A stretch of DNA of 64,000 bases from Hafnia alvei (GTDB lineage: Bacteria > Pseudomonadota > Gammaproteobacteria > Enterobacterales > Enterobacteriaceae): assembly GCF_900095695.1 (NCBI RefSeq), contig NZ_FMIQ01000057.1, positions 62,001 to 126,000 on the forward strand. The letters are read 5' to 3'. Position numbers and translations under genes: made by a program. The notes under the pieces were generated by a model. The model saw only the letters and a program-made list of their open reading frames with translations. It did not search any database and had not been told where the DNA came from. This document shows positions 1-8,683 of this stretch, one piece after another. Each line of letters starts with the position of its first letter. Position 1 is the first letter of the stretch.

Positions 1-186
1 GTTTCCAGCCGAGCAAGCTATGAAATGGTACAAAAAGCGGCGATGTGCGGCGTTGAAATTTTGTTTGCCGTTTCGGCAGCCACTACGCTGGCGATCGATG
101 TTGCCGAAAAATGCAATCTCACGCTGGTTGGCTTTAGCAAGCCGGGTCGTGGGACGGTATTTACCCACCCGCAGCGGCTGCGGTAG
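1..186 (+). CDS. fdhD: FdhD, sulfur carrier for formate dehydrogenase (3' end only)
   Basis: This is the C-terminal 61 residues of FdhD, read in frame from base 1 to the TAG at 184-186; the gene begins outside the window. In the family, FdhD passes sulfur from IscS to the molybdenum cofactor and is needed for active formate dehydrogenases in the cytoplasm. The visible part matches the conserved end of the family: [24 protein letters not shown][10 protein letters not shown] and the closing G-R-x-x-x-FTHPQR. No defect is visible. A longer reading in another frame (20-373) runs across the true stop and is not a gene. The family call is firm; only the tail can be judged. Confidence 0.93.
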   Translation, partial: VSSRASYEMVQKAAMCGVEILFAVSAATTLAIDVAEKCNLTLVGFSKPGRGTVFTHPQRLR

Positions 187-431
187 TTTTTATTCGTTCT
201 CTATATTTGTTTTCTATGCCTTGTTTCGTATTGAAGGAAGGCATAAAAACGATATTTTTGTGTCGATAGGCCAAAAGTACGATCGCCGTCACTTTGCGTT
301 GTGCACTTATCCAAAAAATAAAACTTTTGCTCTCTATCTTCTAGGCAATAGCACATACCTTCGGTTTGATTAATCCCTTACTATTAAAGCACCAATATAT
401 TGGTGAATATTACTCTTATAAAATACATATA
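187..431. other. AT-rich spacer between fdhD and the permease gene
   Basis: I see no gene between the fdhD stop and the ERIC element. The stretch is AT-rich and holds the palindrome at 390-405, listed separately. It is the expected place for the promoter of the downstream permease and kinase genes, but I could not fix a -35/-10 pair with confidence. Confidence 0.6.
390..405. promoter_or_regulatory. Perfect 16-bp palindrome, candidate operator
   Basis: CACCAATATATTGGTG is a perfect inverted repeat about 180 bp before the permease start. Its AT-rich surroundings and place ahead of a carbohydrate-acid operon fit an operator. CdaR, encoded at the other end of the cluster, is the obvious candidate ligand-responsive regulator, but I know of no consensus that lets me assign the site to it. 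Confidence 0.4.
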
Positions 432-557
432 TATACCCGTGATACTTCAAGTTGTATGTGCGTTGGCTACGCTCGTTCACCTCAGTCACTTACTTGAGTA
501 AGCTCCTGAGGATTCGCTCACTTGCCGCCTTCCTACAACTCGAATTATCTAGGGTAA
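432..557. repeat. ERIC element (copy 1)
   Basis: About 126 bp with short inverted ends (TATACCC at the left, GGGTA at the right) and the ERIC core: GTTCACCTCAGTCACTTACT followed by AGTAAGCTCCTGAGGATTCG. These match the two well-known ERIC primer sites. A second copy lies at 24001-24127. This one sits just upstream of the permease gene and would be transcribed in its leader if the promoter lies to its left. An open frame running through it (from 452) is an artefact. Confidence 0.88.
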
Positions 558-583
558 AAAATAGAACATCTTGGGGAATAAAA

Positions 584-1885
584 ATGGAAGACCTACTGAG
601 TTGGTATGGCGCCCTAATAGGGCTGTTCGTTGCAATATTTCTTATTCTAAAGAAATTCAATCCGGTATATTCATTATTTTTCGGCGCAATTGTTGGTTGT
701 TTAATTGGTGGCGCTGATTTAAGTAAAACTATAAGCATTATTATTACCGGTACTCAAAGCGTGATGGGTACAGTTATTCGCGTATTAGCTGCGGGTGTGT
801 TAGCGGGCGTGATGATGCAGTCGGGCGCGGCGGGTACGATTGCGCAGGCTATCGTCAAAAAAATGGGGGAGAAGAAAGCGATTCTTGCGCTTGCCCTAGC
901 AACGATGGTAATCACCGCCGTTGGCGTCTTTATACCTGTTGCCGTGCTTATCGTGGCGCCTATTGCATTGGAAGTCGGCAATAAAATGGGGATCTCAAAG
1001 CTGGCGCTGTTGCTGGCGCTCTCCGGTGGCGGTAAGGCTGGGAATATTATCTCTCCAAACCCAAACACCATAGCCGCAGCAAATGGTTTTCATCTCAGCC
1101 TAAGTGACGTGATGATTGGTGGCTTTATTCCAGCGCTCTTTGGTCTCGCGATGACCGTTATTGTTGCTTCGATGATTAAACATCGTGGGGTGATGGTAAC
1201 GGATAAAGAAGCTAATTTAATCTCCTCTAAAACAGACGATGACGATCAAAAAAGACCACCATTAAGTAAAGCCATTATTACGCCGGTGATTGCGATTGTA
1301 TTACTGATGGTTAACCCGATTGGTTCTATTCTTAATATTGAAGCATTATCTCACTTTAAGCTTGATGCATTATATGTTCTGCCGTTTGCCGGTATTGTTG
1401 GCATGATAGCGATGGGGCAAAAAAATAAAATTATTTCCTATACCACATCTGGCGTTGAAAAAATGACGGCAACGGTATTAATTCTGATTGGTGCAGGTGC
1501 CATTGCCGGGCTAATTGGTGCGTCAAACCTTTCAATGGAAGTTGTTAAACTAATCGATATTTCAGGCATTTCAGGCACTTTCTTAGCGCCAATATCAGGG
1601 ATCCTCATGGCTGCCGCAACGGCGTCAACGTCGACCGGCGTTATTTTAGCAACAGGTACTTTCGGTACCGCTATTTCGCAGGTAGGGCTATCTCCATTGG
1701 CCTCTGCGGTGATGGTTCATACGGGGGCTACCGTCATTGACTCCTTACCACAAGGTAACTATTTCCATGTCACCGCTGACAGCATGCATATGTCGATTAG
1801 ACAACGTATGGCGTTAATCCCTTATGAGGCGATGGTGGGCGGAACAATGACGATTGTGGCAACAATTATGTATGGATTCATTTAA
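584..1885 (+). CDS. GntP-family permease, probable D-glycerate transporter
   Basis: A 433-residue inner-membrane protein of the gluconate:H+ symporter (GntP) family, made of many hydrophobic segments. Family signs include the stretch GGGKAGNIISPNPNTIAAA and the later A-A-A-T-A-S-T-S-T-G-V segment. I start it at the ATG at 584, preceded by TTGGGGA; a longer frame from 452 would translate the ERIC element. The glycerate kinase gene follows 10 bases later, so the two are probably one operon and the substrate is probably glycerate or a related sugar acid. The family is clear and the substrate is inferred from context. Gluconate is the main alternative, but no gluconate kinase is nearby. Confidence 0.88.
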   Translation: MEDLLSWYGALIGLFVAIFLILKKFNPVYSLFFGAIVGCLIGGADLSKTISIIITGTQSVMGTVIRVLAAGVLAGVMMQSGAAGTIAQAIVKKMGEKKAILALALATMVITAVGVFIPVAVLIVAPIALEVGNKMGISKLALLLALSGGGKAGNIISPNPNTIAAANGFHLSLSDVMIGGFIPALFGLAMTVIVASMIKHRGVMVTDKEANLISSKTDDDDQKRPPLSKAIITPVIAIVLLMVNPIGSILNIEALSHFKLDALYVLPFAGIVGMIAMGQKNKIISYTTSGVEKMTATVLILIGAGAIAGLIGASNLSMEVVKLIDISGISGTFLAPISGILMAAATASTSTGVILATGTFGTAISQVGLSPLASAVMVHTGATVIDSLPQGNYFHVTADSMHMSIRQRMALIPYEAMVGGTMTIVATIMYGFI

Positions 1886-1895
1886 GGGAATAACT

Positions 1896-3041
1896 ATGAA
1901 AAGAATGAAGTTTGTTTTGGCTCCAGATTCGTTTAAAGAAAGCATGACCGCCAAAGAAGTATGCAAGGCAATGGAAGCAGGGCTCAAAGTCGCATTCCCT
2001 GACGCTGAGTTCATCCATGTTCCGATGGCTGACGGCGGTGAGGGAACGGTTCAATCGTTGATCGATGCCACCGATGGTGAAATCTATCACCAAAGGGTGA
2101 CGGGGCCGCTCGGTTCACCTGTTGATGCACAGTTCGGGATTATTTGGAGCCAGCAAACGGCGGTTATCGAAATGGCGTCGGCGAGCGGCATTCAGTTCAC
2201 CACCAAAGAAACCAAAAATCCGCTTGCGGCGACGACCTACGGAACCGGCGAACTGATTAAAGCCTGTCTCGATAAAGGAATTAAAAAGATCATTCTGGGC
2301 ATCGGCGGCAGCGCCACTAATGACGGCGGGGCGGGCATGGCTGCTGCGCTTGGGGTGCGCTTCTTAGATAAAAACGGTTCACCTCTAGCTGCGGGCGGTG
2401 GAGCGTTAGGTTCGCTGTGCAAAATCGATCTGGATGGTATTGATCCTCGGCTTGCTGACGTCGAGTTTTTGGTTGCCAGCGACGTGACAAATCCGCTGTG
2501 TGGCGATACGGGCGCATCAAAAACGTTTGGCCCACAAAAAGGCGCCACGCCAGAAACCGTGGCGATTCTGGATAGCGCGCTGGCGCACTATGCTGATGTG
2601 ATCGATTCACAGCTGGGACGTAAAGTGAAAGACGTGCCGGGGGCGGGCGCTGCAGGAGGCTTGGGTGCCGGTTTGATGGCATTTACCCACTGCAAAATGG
2701 CGCGTGGCATTGATATCGTGACTCAATATTCTGGCTTAAGTGAAAAGCTTGCGGGCGCCGATTATTGCTTTACCGGCGAAGGTGGCATCGACTTCCAAAC
2801 CAAGTTTGGCAAAACGCCTTATGGTGTGGCTCAGGCGGCTAAATCACAGGGAGTACCGGTTATTGCACTAGCTGGCTATATTGGTGAAGGCGTAAGTGAG
2901 CTTTATAGCGAAGGTATTGATGCCATTTTTGGTATCGTGCCAGGCGCTGATAACATTGATGCGCTGCTCAAGAATGGCTGCTCCAATGTTGAAAGAACCT
3001 GCGAAAATATCGGCAGGCTGCTGAAGATTGCGCGCGTGTAA
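1896..3041 (+). CDS. Glycerate 2-kinase (GarK/GlxK family)
   Basis: A 381-residue cytoplasmic kinase, the same length as E. coli GarK and GlxK, which phosphorylate D-glycerate to 2-phosphoglycerate for entry into lower glycolysis. Family motifs are the N-terminal VLAPDSFKESMTA, MADGGEGT, the glycine-rich GIGGSATNDGGAGM and the late TGEGGIDFQTKFGKTP. The start at 1896 is chosen for the AAGGGA ribosome site; an ATG at 1905 is possible. With the permease before it and cdaR convergent after it, this looks like a stand-alone glycerate utilisation unit; the usual galactarate and glucarate dehydratase genes are absent. I leave the symbol open because garK and glxK cannot be told apart here. Confidence 0.93.
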   Translation: MKRMKFVLAPDSFKESMTAKEVCKAMEAGLKVAFPDAEFIHVPMADGGEGTVQSLIDATDGEIYHQRVTGPLGSPVDAQFGIIWSQQTAVIEMASASGIQFTTKETKNPLAATTYGTGELIKACLDKGIKKIILGIGGSATNDGGAGMAAALGVRFLDKNGSPLAAGGGALGSLCKIDLDGIDPRLADVEFLVASDVTNPLCGDTGASKTFGPQKGATPETVAILDSALAHYADVIDSQLGRKVKDVPGAGAAGGLGAGLMAFTHCKMARGIDIVTQYSGLSEKLAGADYCFTGEGGIDFQTKFGKTPYGVAQAAKSQGVPVIALAGYIGEGVSELYSEGIDAIFGIVPGADNIDALLKNGCSNVERTCENIGRLLKIARV

Positions 3042-3066
3042 TAAGCTTTAGAGACATAAGCCCATG

Positions 3067-3101
3067 AAAGAGCAATACGTTGATCGTATTGCTCTTTTTT
3101 A
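3067..3101. terminator. Intrinsic terminator between glycerate kinase and cdaR
   Basis: Stem AAAGAGCAATACG with its complement CGTATTGCTCTTT around the loop TTGAT, followed by a T-run on the + strand. The A-rich left arm means it could also stop the cdaR transcript coming the other way. Confidence 0.85.
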
Positions 3102-4310
3102 TTGCCCTGCTTGGGGAAGATGGCTAATTGAATCCGCATCGCCAGCAGGGTAAAGGAAGCCGCTATCTAGCTGTAATGAAATATATATGAGTAAACGATC
3201 GTCAAAGTTATTGAGATCGAGCCCCGTAAGCTCAGAGATGCGGTGTAAGCGATATTCTAGGGTGTTGCGATGAATAAACAGGGCCTTGGCGGTTGCACTT
3301 GGCTGAACGTTATTCATAAACCATACGGAAAGCGTTTTTCTTAGCACGCCATTGCTATCGATTGCTCGTAGCCGTGACAGTGGGCGAACCAGCTCTTTGG
3401 CTTGCCATCCGCCACGCAGGCTGTCGAGTAAAACCGGCAGGATCAGGTCTTGATAAAAATAGCTGCGCTGTTCTGGCGTGCGCTGCTTGCCCACCATCAT
3501 GGTGGTGTAGGCCGTGCGGTATGAGCGCGCAATACCGCTTTCATCTGGGAAGTAGTTGCCCAATGCTATTCTGATTTTCAACTGGCTATTTTTGGCTAAT
3601 TTTTTGAGCAAAAGATTAATTTGGTTACGCTGACTTTCTGGCTCCCAGCGGCCGAGTGAGCTAAATGCAGGTCTGAGAACCACCATCTGATTGAGTGACA
3701 CAATTGCCGCGAGATTATCGTGTTCTGCCGTCGTCAGTAATGTTTGGAGTTGCTGAAGATCGACGATGGCGCTGTCAACGCCAAGCTGGCCGCTATCCAC
3801 TTCCACCACTACCACCACGCGTGGCTGATTGAGGTCTATCCCTAGGCGCTGAGCCCATTCCTGAAGCGCGGGAGAGAGCTTTTCGGCGCGAATAAGGTTA
3901 AGCACTAACTCTTCGCGCAGGCGAGTGTCTTGTGCCAGCATGTGCATCAGATGCGCTTGCTCCAGCATCATTTCTGCGGTCATACACACCAGTTCACCAT
4001 ACCGCCTCAGCTCAGAGGGATCGCCGGTGAGCCCTATGACGCCAACAATTTCACCATCGAAATGCAAAGGAAGATTCACGCCGGGGCGAACGCCGTGCAG
4101 ATGGCGGGTCATATTTTCATCAATATCGACAATTCTTTCCTGCGAAATAGCCAATAATGCACCTTCGTGCAATTCACCAATGCGTTCTTGAGCGCCACTG
4201 CCTATTATTCTGCCTCGTGCGTCCATGACGTTAACGTTGCTATCGATGATTTTCATGGTGCGGTCCACGATATCCTGAGCAAGTCGGGTATCGAGATGAT
4301 AGGTCGCCAT
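3099..4310 (-). CDS. cdaR: CdaR, sugar-diacid/glycerate transcriptional activator
   Basis: A 403-residue regulator. The N-terminal sugar-diacid recognition domain starts HLDTRLAQDIVDRTMKIID and holds RIIGSG and GEIVGVIGLTG. The C-terminal PucR/CdaR-type helix-turn-helix is seen in ALFIHRNTLEYRLHRISELTGLDL. In E. coli CdaR activates genes for galactarate, glucarate and glycerate use. The start at 4310 follows GGAGCG and gives the family N-terminus; upstream ATG codons in frame would add an unlikely 26-residue tail. It is convergent with the permease-kinase pair and is its likely regulator. No defect is visible. Confidence 0.93.
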   Translation of the reverse strand: MATYHLDTRLAQDIVDRTMKIIDSNVNVMDARGRIIGSGAQERIGELHEGALLAISQERIVDIDENMTRHLHGVRPGVNLPLHFDGEIVGVIGLTGDPSELRRYGELVCMTAEMMLEQAHLMHMLAQDTRLREELVLNLIRAEKLSPALQEWAQRLGIDLNQPRVVVVVEVDSGQLGVDSAIVDLQQLQTLLTTAEHDNLAAIVSLNQMVVLRPAFSSLGRWEPESQRNQINLLLKKLAKNSQLKIRIALGNYFPDESGIARSYRTAYTTMMVGKQRTPEQRSYFYQDLILPVLLDSLRGGWQAKELVRPLSRLRAIDSNGVLRKTLSVWFMNNVQPSATAKALFIHRNTLEYRLHRISELTGLDLNNFDDRLLIYISLQLDSGFLYPAGDADSISHLPQAGQ

Positions 4311-4708
4311 GCTGCGCTCCGTGTATGTTAAGTAGAATATTCCGAGCATACCGAGGCGGATACCGGTAAACATTGTGCAAATGCACAATGTTTAAGATAG
4401 CTGTTAAGAGTTGCAAAAGAAGTCACAGTTTTTTGCTCACTTTTAACTCGTTACCACTACATCGTGGGGTCATTGGCACTGGCAATCGCAGCTATTGATA
4501 TTAACGATGGTGCCAAAATTAAATGCGAACATCGGGCTGAGAGCCTTGCTAGGGCTGAATATGCGCTCTTTTTCTGCCAGTTTTAATCATACCCTTACCG
4601 CTTATAAGCGATTGATAATCATTTTCAATATCATTTAATTAACTATAATGACCAGACTGCTTAACCGGAGCGGATGTTTTGCTCCTTTGAAATCTGGAGA
4701 AGATGAAT
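4311..4708. other. Divergent spacer cdaR-sodA
   Basis: No gene is visible in this 398-bp spacer. It must hold the cdaR promoter on the left. On the right it holds the sodA promoter, where I see a -10-like TATAAT at 4644-4649 and a Fur-like box overlapping the expected -35 region. Confidence 0.6.
4614..4632. promoter_or_regulatory. Fur-like box ahead of sodA
   Basis: GATAATCATTTTCAATATC agrees at 15 of 19 positions, by my count, with the Fur consensus GATAATGATAATCATTATC. It lies just upstream of TATAAT at 4644-4649. Repression of sodA by Fur is known in E. coli, so an iron-responsive role here is a sound inference. Confidence 0.72.
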
Positions 4709-5335
4709 ATGAGCTATACCCTGCCATCCCTACCTTATGCCTACGACGCATTAGAGCCTCACTTCGATAAGCAAACGATGGAAATCCATCACAGCAAGCA
4801 CCATCAGGCCTACGTCAACAACGCGAACGCCGCGCTGGAGTCTCTGCCCGAATTAGCTAAATTAACCGCAGAAGAACTGATTGCTCAGCTTGATAAAGTC
4901 CCTGCTGAAAAGCGCACTGTGCTGCGTAACAACGCAGGCGGTCATGCAAACCATAGCTTCTTCTGGAAAGGTTTGAAGCTTGGTTCTGAGCTGAAAGGCG
5001 ATCTGAAAGCGGCTATCGAACGCGATTTCGGCAGCGTCGATAAATTTAAAGAAGAATTTGAAAAAGCAGCGGCAACGCGCTTTGGCTCCGGCTGGGCGTG
5101 GCTGGTGCTGAAAGCAGACGGCAAACTGGCCGTGGTTTCTACTGCAAACCAAGATAGCCCACTGATGGGCGAAGCGGTTTCTGGTGCTTCCGGTTACCCA
5201 ATTGCGGGTCTGGACGTTTGGGAACATGCTTACTACCTGAAATATCAGAACCGTCGTCCAGACTACATCAAAGCGTTCTGGAGCGTGGTGAACTGGGACG
5301 AAGCGGCAAAACGTTTTACTGAAGCGAAAAAGTAA
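4709..5335 (+). CDS. sodA: Manganese superoxide dismutase SodA
   Basis: A 208-residue cytoplasmic Mn/Fe-family superoxide dismutase that converts superoxide to oxygen and hydrogen peroxide. Metal ligands are visible at H27, H82 (in [10 protein letters not shown]), D169 and H173 (in [12 protein letters not shown]). The NQDSPLMG segment fits the Mn type. I start at the second ATG (4709): GGAG at 4696-4699 is nine bases away, while the ATG at 4703 is too close, and [10 protein letters not shown] is the family N-terminus. It is a single gene with its own terminator; the Fur-like box upstream fits oxidative and iron control. Confidence 0.97.
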   Translation: MSYTLPSLPYAYDALEPHFDKQTMEIHHSKHHQAYVNNANAALESLPELAKLTAEELIAQLDKVPAEKRTVLRNNAGGHANHSFFWKGLKLGSELKGDLKAAIERDFGSVDKFKEEFEKAAATRFGSGWAWLVLKADGKLAVVSTANQDSPLMGEAVSGASGYPIAGLDVWEHAYYLKYQNRRPDYIKAFWSVVNWDEAAKRFTEAKK

Positions 5336-5376
5336 TCGGCTGTAGTCATCGTCCATAGTGAGACAGCTGCGATCGG

Positions 5377-5403
5377 AGTGTGGGGAAACCCACGCTTTTT
5401 TTG
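5377..5403 (+). terminator. sodA terminator
   Basis: Stem AGTGTGGG / CCCACGCT with a GAAA tetraloop, followed by a run of seven T. Confidence 0.88.
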
Positions 5404-5477
5404 TTTTTAAACCCCATGGGAACGGTATAGTAAGGGTATTGCCATTTTCTTGATGAATCTGCTTTTGGGAGCCCTGC

Positions 5478-6149
5478 ATGCACTATCCAACGATTTACAC
5501 CGGTACCATCATTCCTTATGAAGGCAGCAAGCCGAGTGCAATTGGCAAGCGCCAAATTTCCGGGGGTGTGATGCTTAACCGCCTTGGGTTGGAAGGTGAT
5601 GAACAGGCAGAGAAGAAAGTCCATGGTGGCCCCGATCGTGCGCTATGTCAGTATCCACGTGAGCATTATCAGTTTTGGCAACGACAGTATCCGCAGCAGG
5701 CTGAGCAATTTTGTGCTCCGGCCTTAGGCGAAAATATTTCCACTGAAGGGATGACCGAAGAGAATGTTTTTATCGGCGATATCTACCGTTGGGGAGAGGC
5801 GCTGATTCAGATTACTCAGCCGCGTTCGCCGTGCTATAAACTCAACTATCACATGGATATCGATGAATTCTCTGTGCAAATGCAACAAACTGGCCGCTGC
5901 GGCTGGCTGTATCGTATTGTTGGCGAAGGCATGGTAAGCGAAGATCAGCTGCTGGAACTTGTGTCACGTAACAGCGATATCAGCGTGGCAGAAGCGATCT
6001 CCATCTGCTTCCACATGCCGTTTGATGAAGAAGAGTATCGCCGCCTGATGCGCGCGGCCGGGCTCTCAGCCAGCTGGAGCAAAACGCTTCAAATGCGGGT
6101 TCTCAACGGCAAAATTGAAGATATGAATCGAAGATTGCTCGGGGTTTAG
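5478..6149 (+). CDS. yiiM: YiiM, MOSC-domain protein
   Basis: A 223-residue protein of the MOSC family, whose members handle molybdenum-cofactor-bound sulfur or reduce N-hydroxylated compounds. E. coli YiiM is reported to act on 6-N-hydroxylaminopurine. The MOSC core is seen in KKVHGGPDRALCQYPREHY, and the candidate cofactor-binding cysteine is in ITQPRSPCYKL. The C-terminal part carries a DxxEEYRRLMxAAGLS-like segment typical of YiiM. It follows sodA as in E. coli, where kdgT lies between them; kdgT is absent here. Separate transcription is likely because sodA has a strong terminator. Confidence 0.92.
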   Translation: MHYPTIYTGTIIPYEGSKPSAIGKRQISGGVMLNRLGLEGDEQAEKKVHGGPDRALCQYPREHYQFWQRQYPQQAEQFCAPALGENISTEGMTEENVFIGDIYRWGEALIQITQPRSPCYKLNYHMDIDEFSVQMQQTGRCGWLYRIVGEGMVSEDQLLELVSRNSDISVAEAISICFHMPFDEEEYRRLMRAAGLSASWSKTLQMRVLNGKIEDMNRRLLGV

Positions 6150-6159
6150 CCCCTAGTAT

Positions 6160-7107
6160 TTAACCCTCAGTATTGCCAGCCATCGTTTTAAGCCATTGAA
6201 TGAAAACGTTGATCTTCGGCCACTGACGCTCAGAAAGGGTTGAAATGTAGTAGCGTTGCTCGCACTGCATTTCAAACTCTGGGAAGGGCGCAATCAACTC
6301 TTTGCTTTCCAGCCGCTTATTCACCAGATTTTTACGCCCCATCGCGATCCCCACATGATTCATGGCAGCGATCACCGCCAGATCGGAACGATCAAACCCC
6401 ATACTTCGCTGATCTTCAGCGATATCAACGTTAAAATTGCGCGCCCATGAGTGCCATTCACTTTCGTTGGAGTCGTAACTCCATGCCTGACGATCGTGCA
6501 GCAGCGTGCTCTGGCGTAAATTAAATGGCTTTCCTATTAGATCGTGCTGTTTGGCATATTCTGGACTACACACCGGTATCATTGATTCATTCATCAGGTG
6601 TTGGCATGACAAGGTTTCGGGAGGTTTATCATCAAAATAAATCGCCAGATCGATTCCCGCGCCGTTGAAATTAACCATCTCGTTGCCGGTTAAAATGTTT
6701 AAGCTGATCGCAGGATATTGTTTAGCAAAATCAGCCAGTTTAGGCACTAGCCAACATTGTGCGATTGATGGGCGAGAATAGACCGTCAGCGTTCCCGACA
6801 GCTCTTGGCTTTTTATCTCAAGAATTTCCTGATTGAGATAGCTGAGAGAGGATTTTAGCGCCCAAAATACCCGCTCGCCTTCAGGGGTTAATGCAATTCG
6901 GCGATGAAATCGCTGGAATAACTTAAACCCCAACTCTTCTTCAAGCTGATTGATGCGATGGCTAACGGCGCTAGGGCTTATCGATAACTCTTCAGCCGCA
7001 AGCGCAAAAGACTCATGTCTGGCCGCAACTTCAAAGGTATAGAGCTTTGATAGCTGATAGCCATTTAGCAGTTTGTTACGTGCGATATATTTTGAATGCT
7101 CGAACAT
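6160..7107 (-). CDS. dsdC: DsdC, LysR-type activator of D-serine catabolism
   Basis: A 315-residue LysR-family regulator. The N-terminal winged helix-turn-helix is FALAAEELSISPSAVSHRINQLEEELGFKLFQR, with RHESFALAAEEL typical of DsdC, and the C-terminal part is the ligand-binding domain (SRPSIAQCWLVPKL, GIDLAIYFDD). In E. coli DsdC responds to D-serine and activates dsdXA. I start at 7107, preceded by GAGGT; the longer frame to 7164 lacks a good ribosome site. It is divergent from dsdX across a 221-bp spacer, the normal layout for a LysR regulator and its target. Confidence 0.95.
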   Translation of the reverse strand: MFEHSKYIARNKLLNGYQLSKLYTFEVAARHESFALAAEELSISPSAVSHRINQLEEELGFKLFQRFHRRIALTPEGERVFWALKSSLSYLNQEILEIKSQELSGTLTVYSRPSIAQCWLVPKLADFAKQYPAISLNILTGNEMVNFNGAGIDLAIYFDDKPPETLSCQHLMNESMIPVCSPEYAKQHDLIGKPFNLRQSTLLHDRQAWSYDSNESEWHSWARNFNVDIAEDQRSMGFDRSDLAVIAAMNHVGIAMGRKNLVNKRLESKELIAPFPEFEMQCEQRYYISTLSERQWPKINVFIQWLKTMAGNTEG

Positions 7108-7328
7108 GATGACCTCGTTTAGACAGAGCATCAGCATATCCCAGCAGATCGTTTTAGCGGCCATACAGATGAGTTAATGTGACTCAATCGCGATAATTTC
7201 TACCTATTTTGACCAATATCACCCATTTGATTCAATTTGGCTCATGTGAAGGATGAATTTGATCGTTTGTCAGCGATGCTCGCTTCTTATCCAATAGTCA
7301 GGTGATTTATTACAGGGTGAGGTTGGCA
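7108..7328. promoter_or_regulatory. Divergent dsdC-dsdX control region
   Basis: The spacer between the divergent regulator and its target genes. It contains TTGATTCAA and neighbouring T-rich/A-rich half-sites around 7228-7240 that could form a LysR T-N11-A type operator. I cannot point to one site with confidence. Confidence 0.45.
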
Positions 7329-8666
7329 ATGAGCTCGCAAATTTGGGTCGTCGGGACGCTATTAACAAGCATCATAATAATTATATTAACCATCGTTAAA
7401 TTTAAGATTCACCCATTCTTGGCATTACTGCTGGCCAGTTTTTATGTTGGCGTATTAATGGGAATGAACCCGTTGGAAATGGTGAATGCCATTGAAGGTG
7501 GGATTGGTGGAACGCTAGGCTTTTTAGCCGCCGTGATTGGCCTGGGAACTATTCTGGGCAAAATGATGGAGGTTTCTGGCGCCGCTGAGCGTATCGGCAT
7601 TACGTTGCAAAAATGCCGTTGGCTATCGCCAGACGTCATTATGGTTTTAGTTGGATTGGTATGCGGTATTACGCTGTTTGTGGAAGTGGGCGTGGTATTG
7701 CTGATCCCTCTGGCATTTTCAATTGCTAAAAAGACCAATACTTCTTTGCTGAAGTTGGCGATCCCGCTGTGTACGGCGCTAATGGCGGTACATTGTGTTG
7801 TCCCTCCGCATCCGGCGGCATTGTATGTGACGAATGCGTTAGGGGCTGATATTGGTACCGTCATTGTATACGGCTTGTTGGTAGGTCTTGTGGCTTCGCT
7901 GATCGGCGGCCCGTTATTTTTGAAGTTTGTCGGTCATCGCCTTCCGTTTAAACAAGTCCCCGCCGCGTTTTCTGAGCTGGAAGTGCGCCGAGAAGAGGAT
8001 CTACCATCGCTGGGTGCCACGTTATTTACCGTGTTGCTGCCGATTGTGCTGATGCTGATCAAGACGGCGGCCGAACTCAATATGACCAAGGGTTCAGCGC
8101 TGTATAACTTCTTTGAATTTATTGGCAATCCGATTACTGCGATGTTTATCGCCGCCTTCGTTGCCTATTACGTATTAGGCATCCGCCAGCATATGAGCAT
8201 GGGTAAACTGCTGAGCAAAACGGAAGATGGATTCTCTTCAATTGCTAACATTTTGCTGATTATCGGTGCGGGCGGCGCATTTAACGGCATTCTTAAAGCC
8301 AGTGGCCTTGCTGATACTTTGGCGGTGCTGCTTTCTAATATGCACATGCATCCGATTTTGCTGGCTTGGCTGGTGGCGATCATTCTTCATGCCGCAGTGG
8401 GTTCTGCCACGGTGGCCATGATGGGCGCCACGGCGATTGTTGCGCCGGTATTGCCGCTCTATCCCAACGTGAGCCCTGAAATTATCACGCTAGCCATTGG
8501 CTCTGGCGCGATTGGTTGCACCATCGTCACCGACTCCCTGTTTTGGCTGGTTAAGCAATACTGTGGTGCAACGCTGAGTGAGACATTTAAATATTACACA
8601 GTGGCGACTTTCATCGCGTCGCTGATCGCTTTAGGTACGACTTTCCTACTCTCTTATATCGTTTAA
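7329..8666 (+). CDS. dsdX: DsdX, D-serine transporter
   Basis: A 445-residue inner-membrane permease of the GntP family, equal in length to E. coli DsdX. It has many hydrophobic segments, the [17 protein letters not shown] region and VPPHPAA, a family signature. It is a D-serine/H+ symporter in the known family. The start at 7329 gives MSSQIWVV; an upstream in-frame start at 7302 is not supported. dsdA follows 17 bases after the stop, so dsdXA is an operon. Being in the same superfamily as the permease at 584-1885, it could be misread as a gluconate carrier, but dsdC and dsdA on either side settle the role. Confidence 0.95.
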   Translation: MSSQIWVVGTLLTSIIIIILTIVKFKIHPFLALLLASFYVGVLMGMNPLEMVNAIEGGIGGTLGFLAAVIGLGTILGKMMEVSGAAERIGITLQKCRWLSPDVIMVLVGLVCGITLFVEVGVVLLIPLAFSIAKKTNTSLLKLAIPLCTALMAVHCVVPPHPAALYVTNALGADIGTVIVYGLLVGLVASLIGGPLFLKFVGHRLPFKQVPAAFSELEVRREEDLPSLGATLFTVLLPIVLMLIKTAAELNMTKGSALYNFFEFIGNPITAMFIAAFVAYYVLGIRQHMSMGKLLSKTEDGFSSIANILLIIGAGGAFNGILKASGLADTLAVLLSNMHMHPILLAWLVAIILHAAVGSATVAMMGATAIVAPVLPLYPNVSPEIITLAIGSGAIGCTIVTDSLFWLVKQYCGATLSETFKYYTVATFIASLIALGTTFLLSYIV

Positions 8667-8683
8667 TCGAGAAGATACTATTT

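Noticed and set aside
20-373. 117-residue open frame at the left edge
   Set aside because: It overlaps the true FdhD frame, which ends at 186, and has no family pattern.
452-583. N-terminal extension of the GntP-type permease
   Set aside because: It is translated ERIC sequence; the ATG at 584 has a ribosome site and the family N-terminus.
4862-5479. 205-residue frame opposite sodA
   Set aside because: Antisense shadow of sodA and its terminator, with no family pattern.
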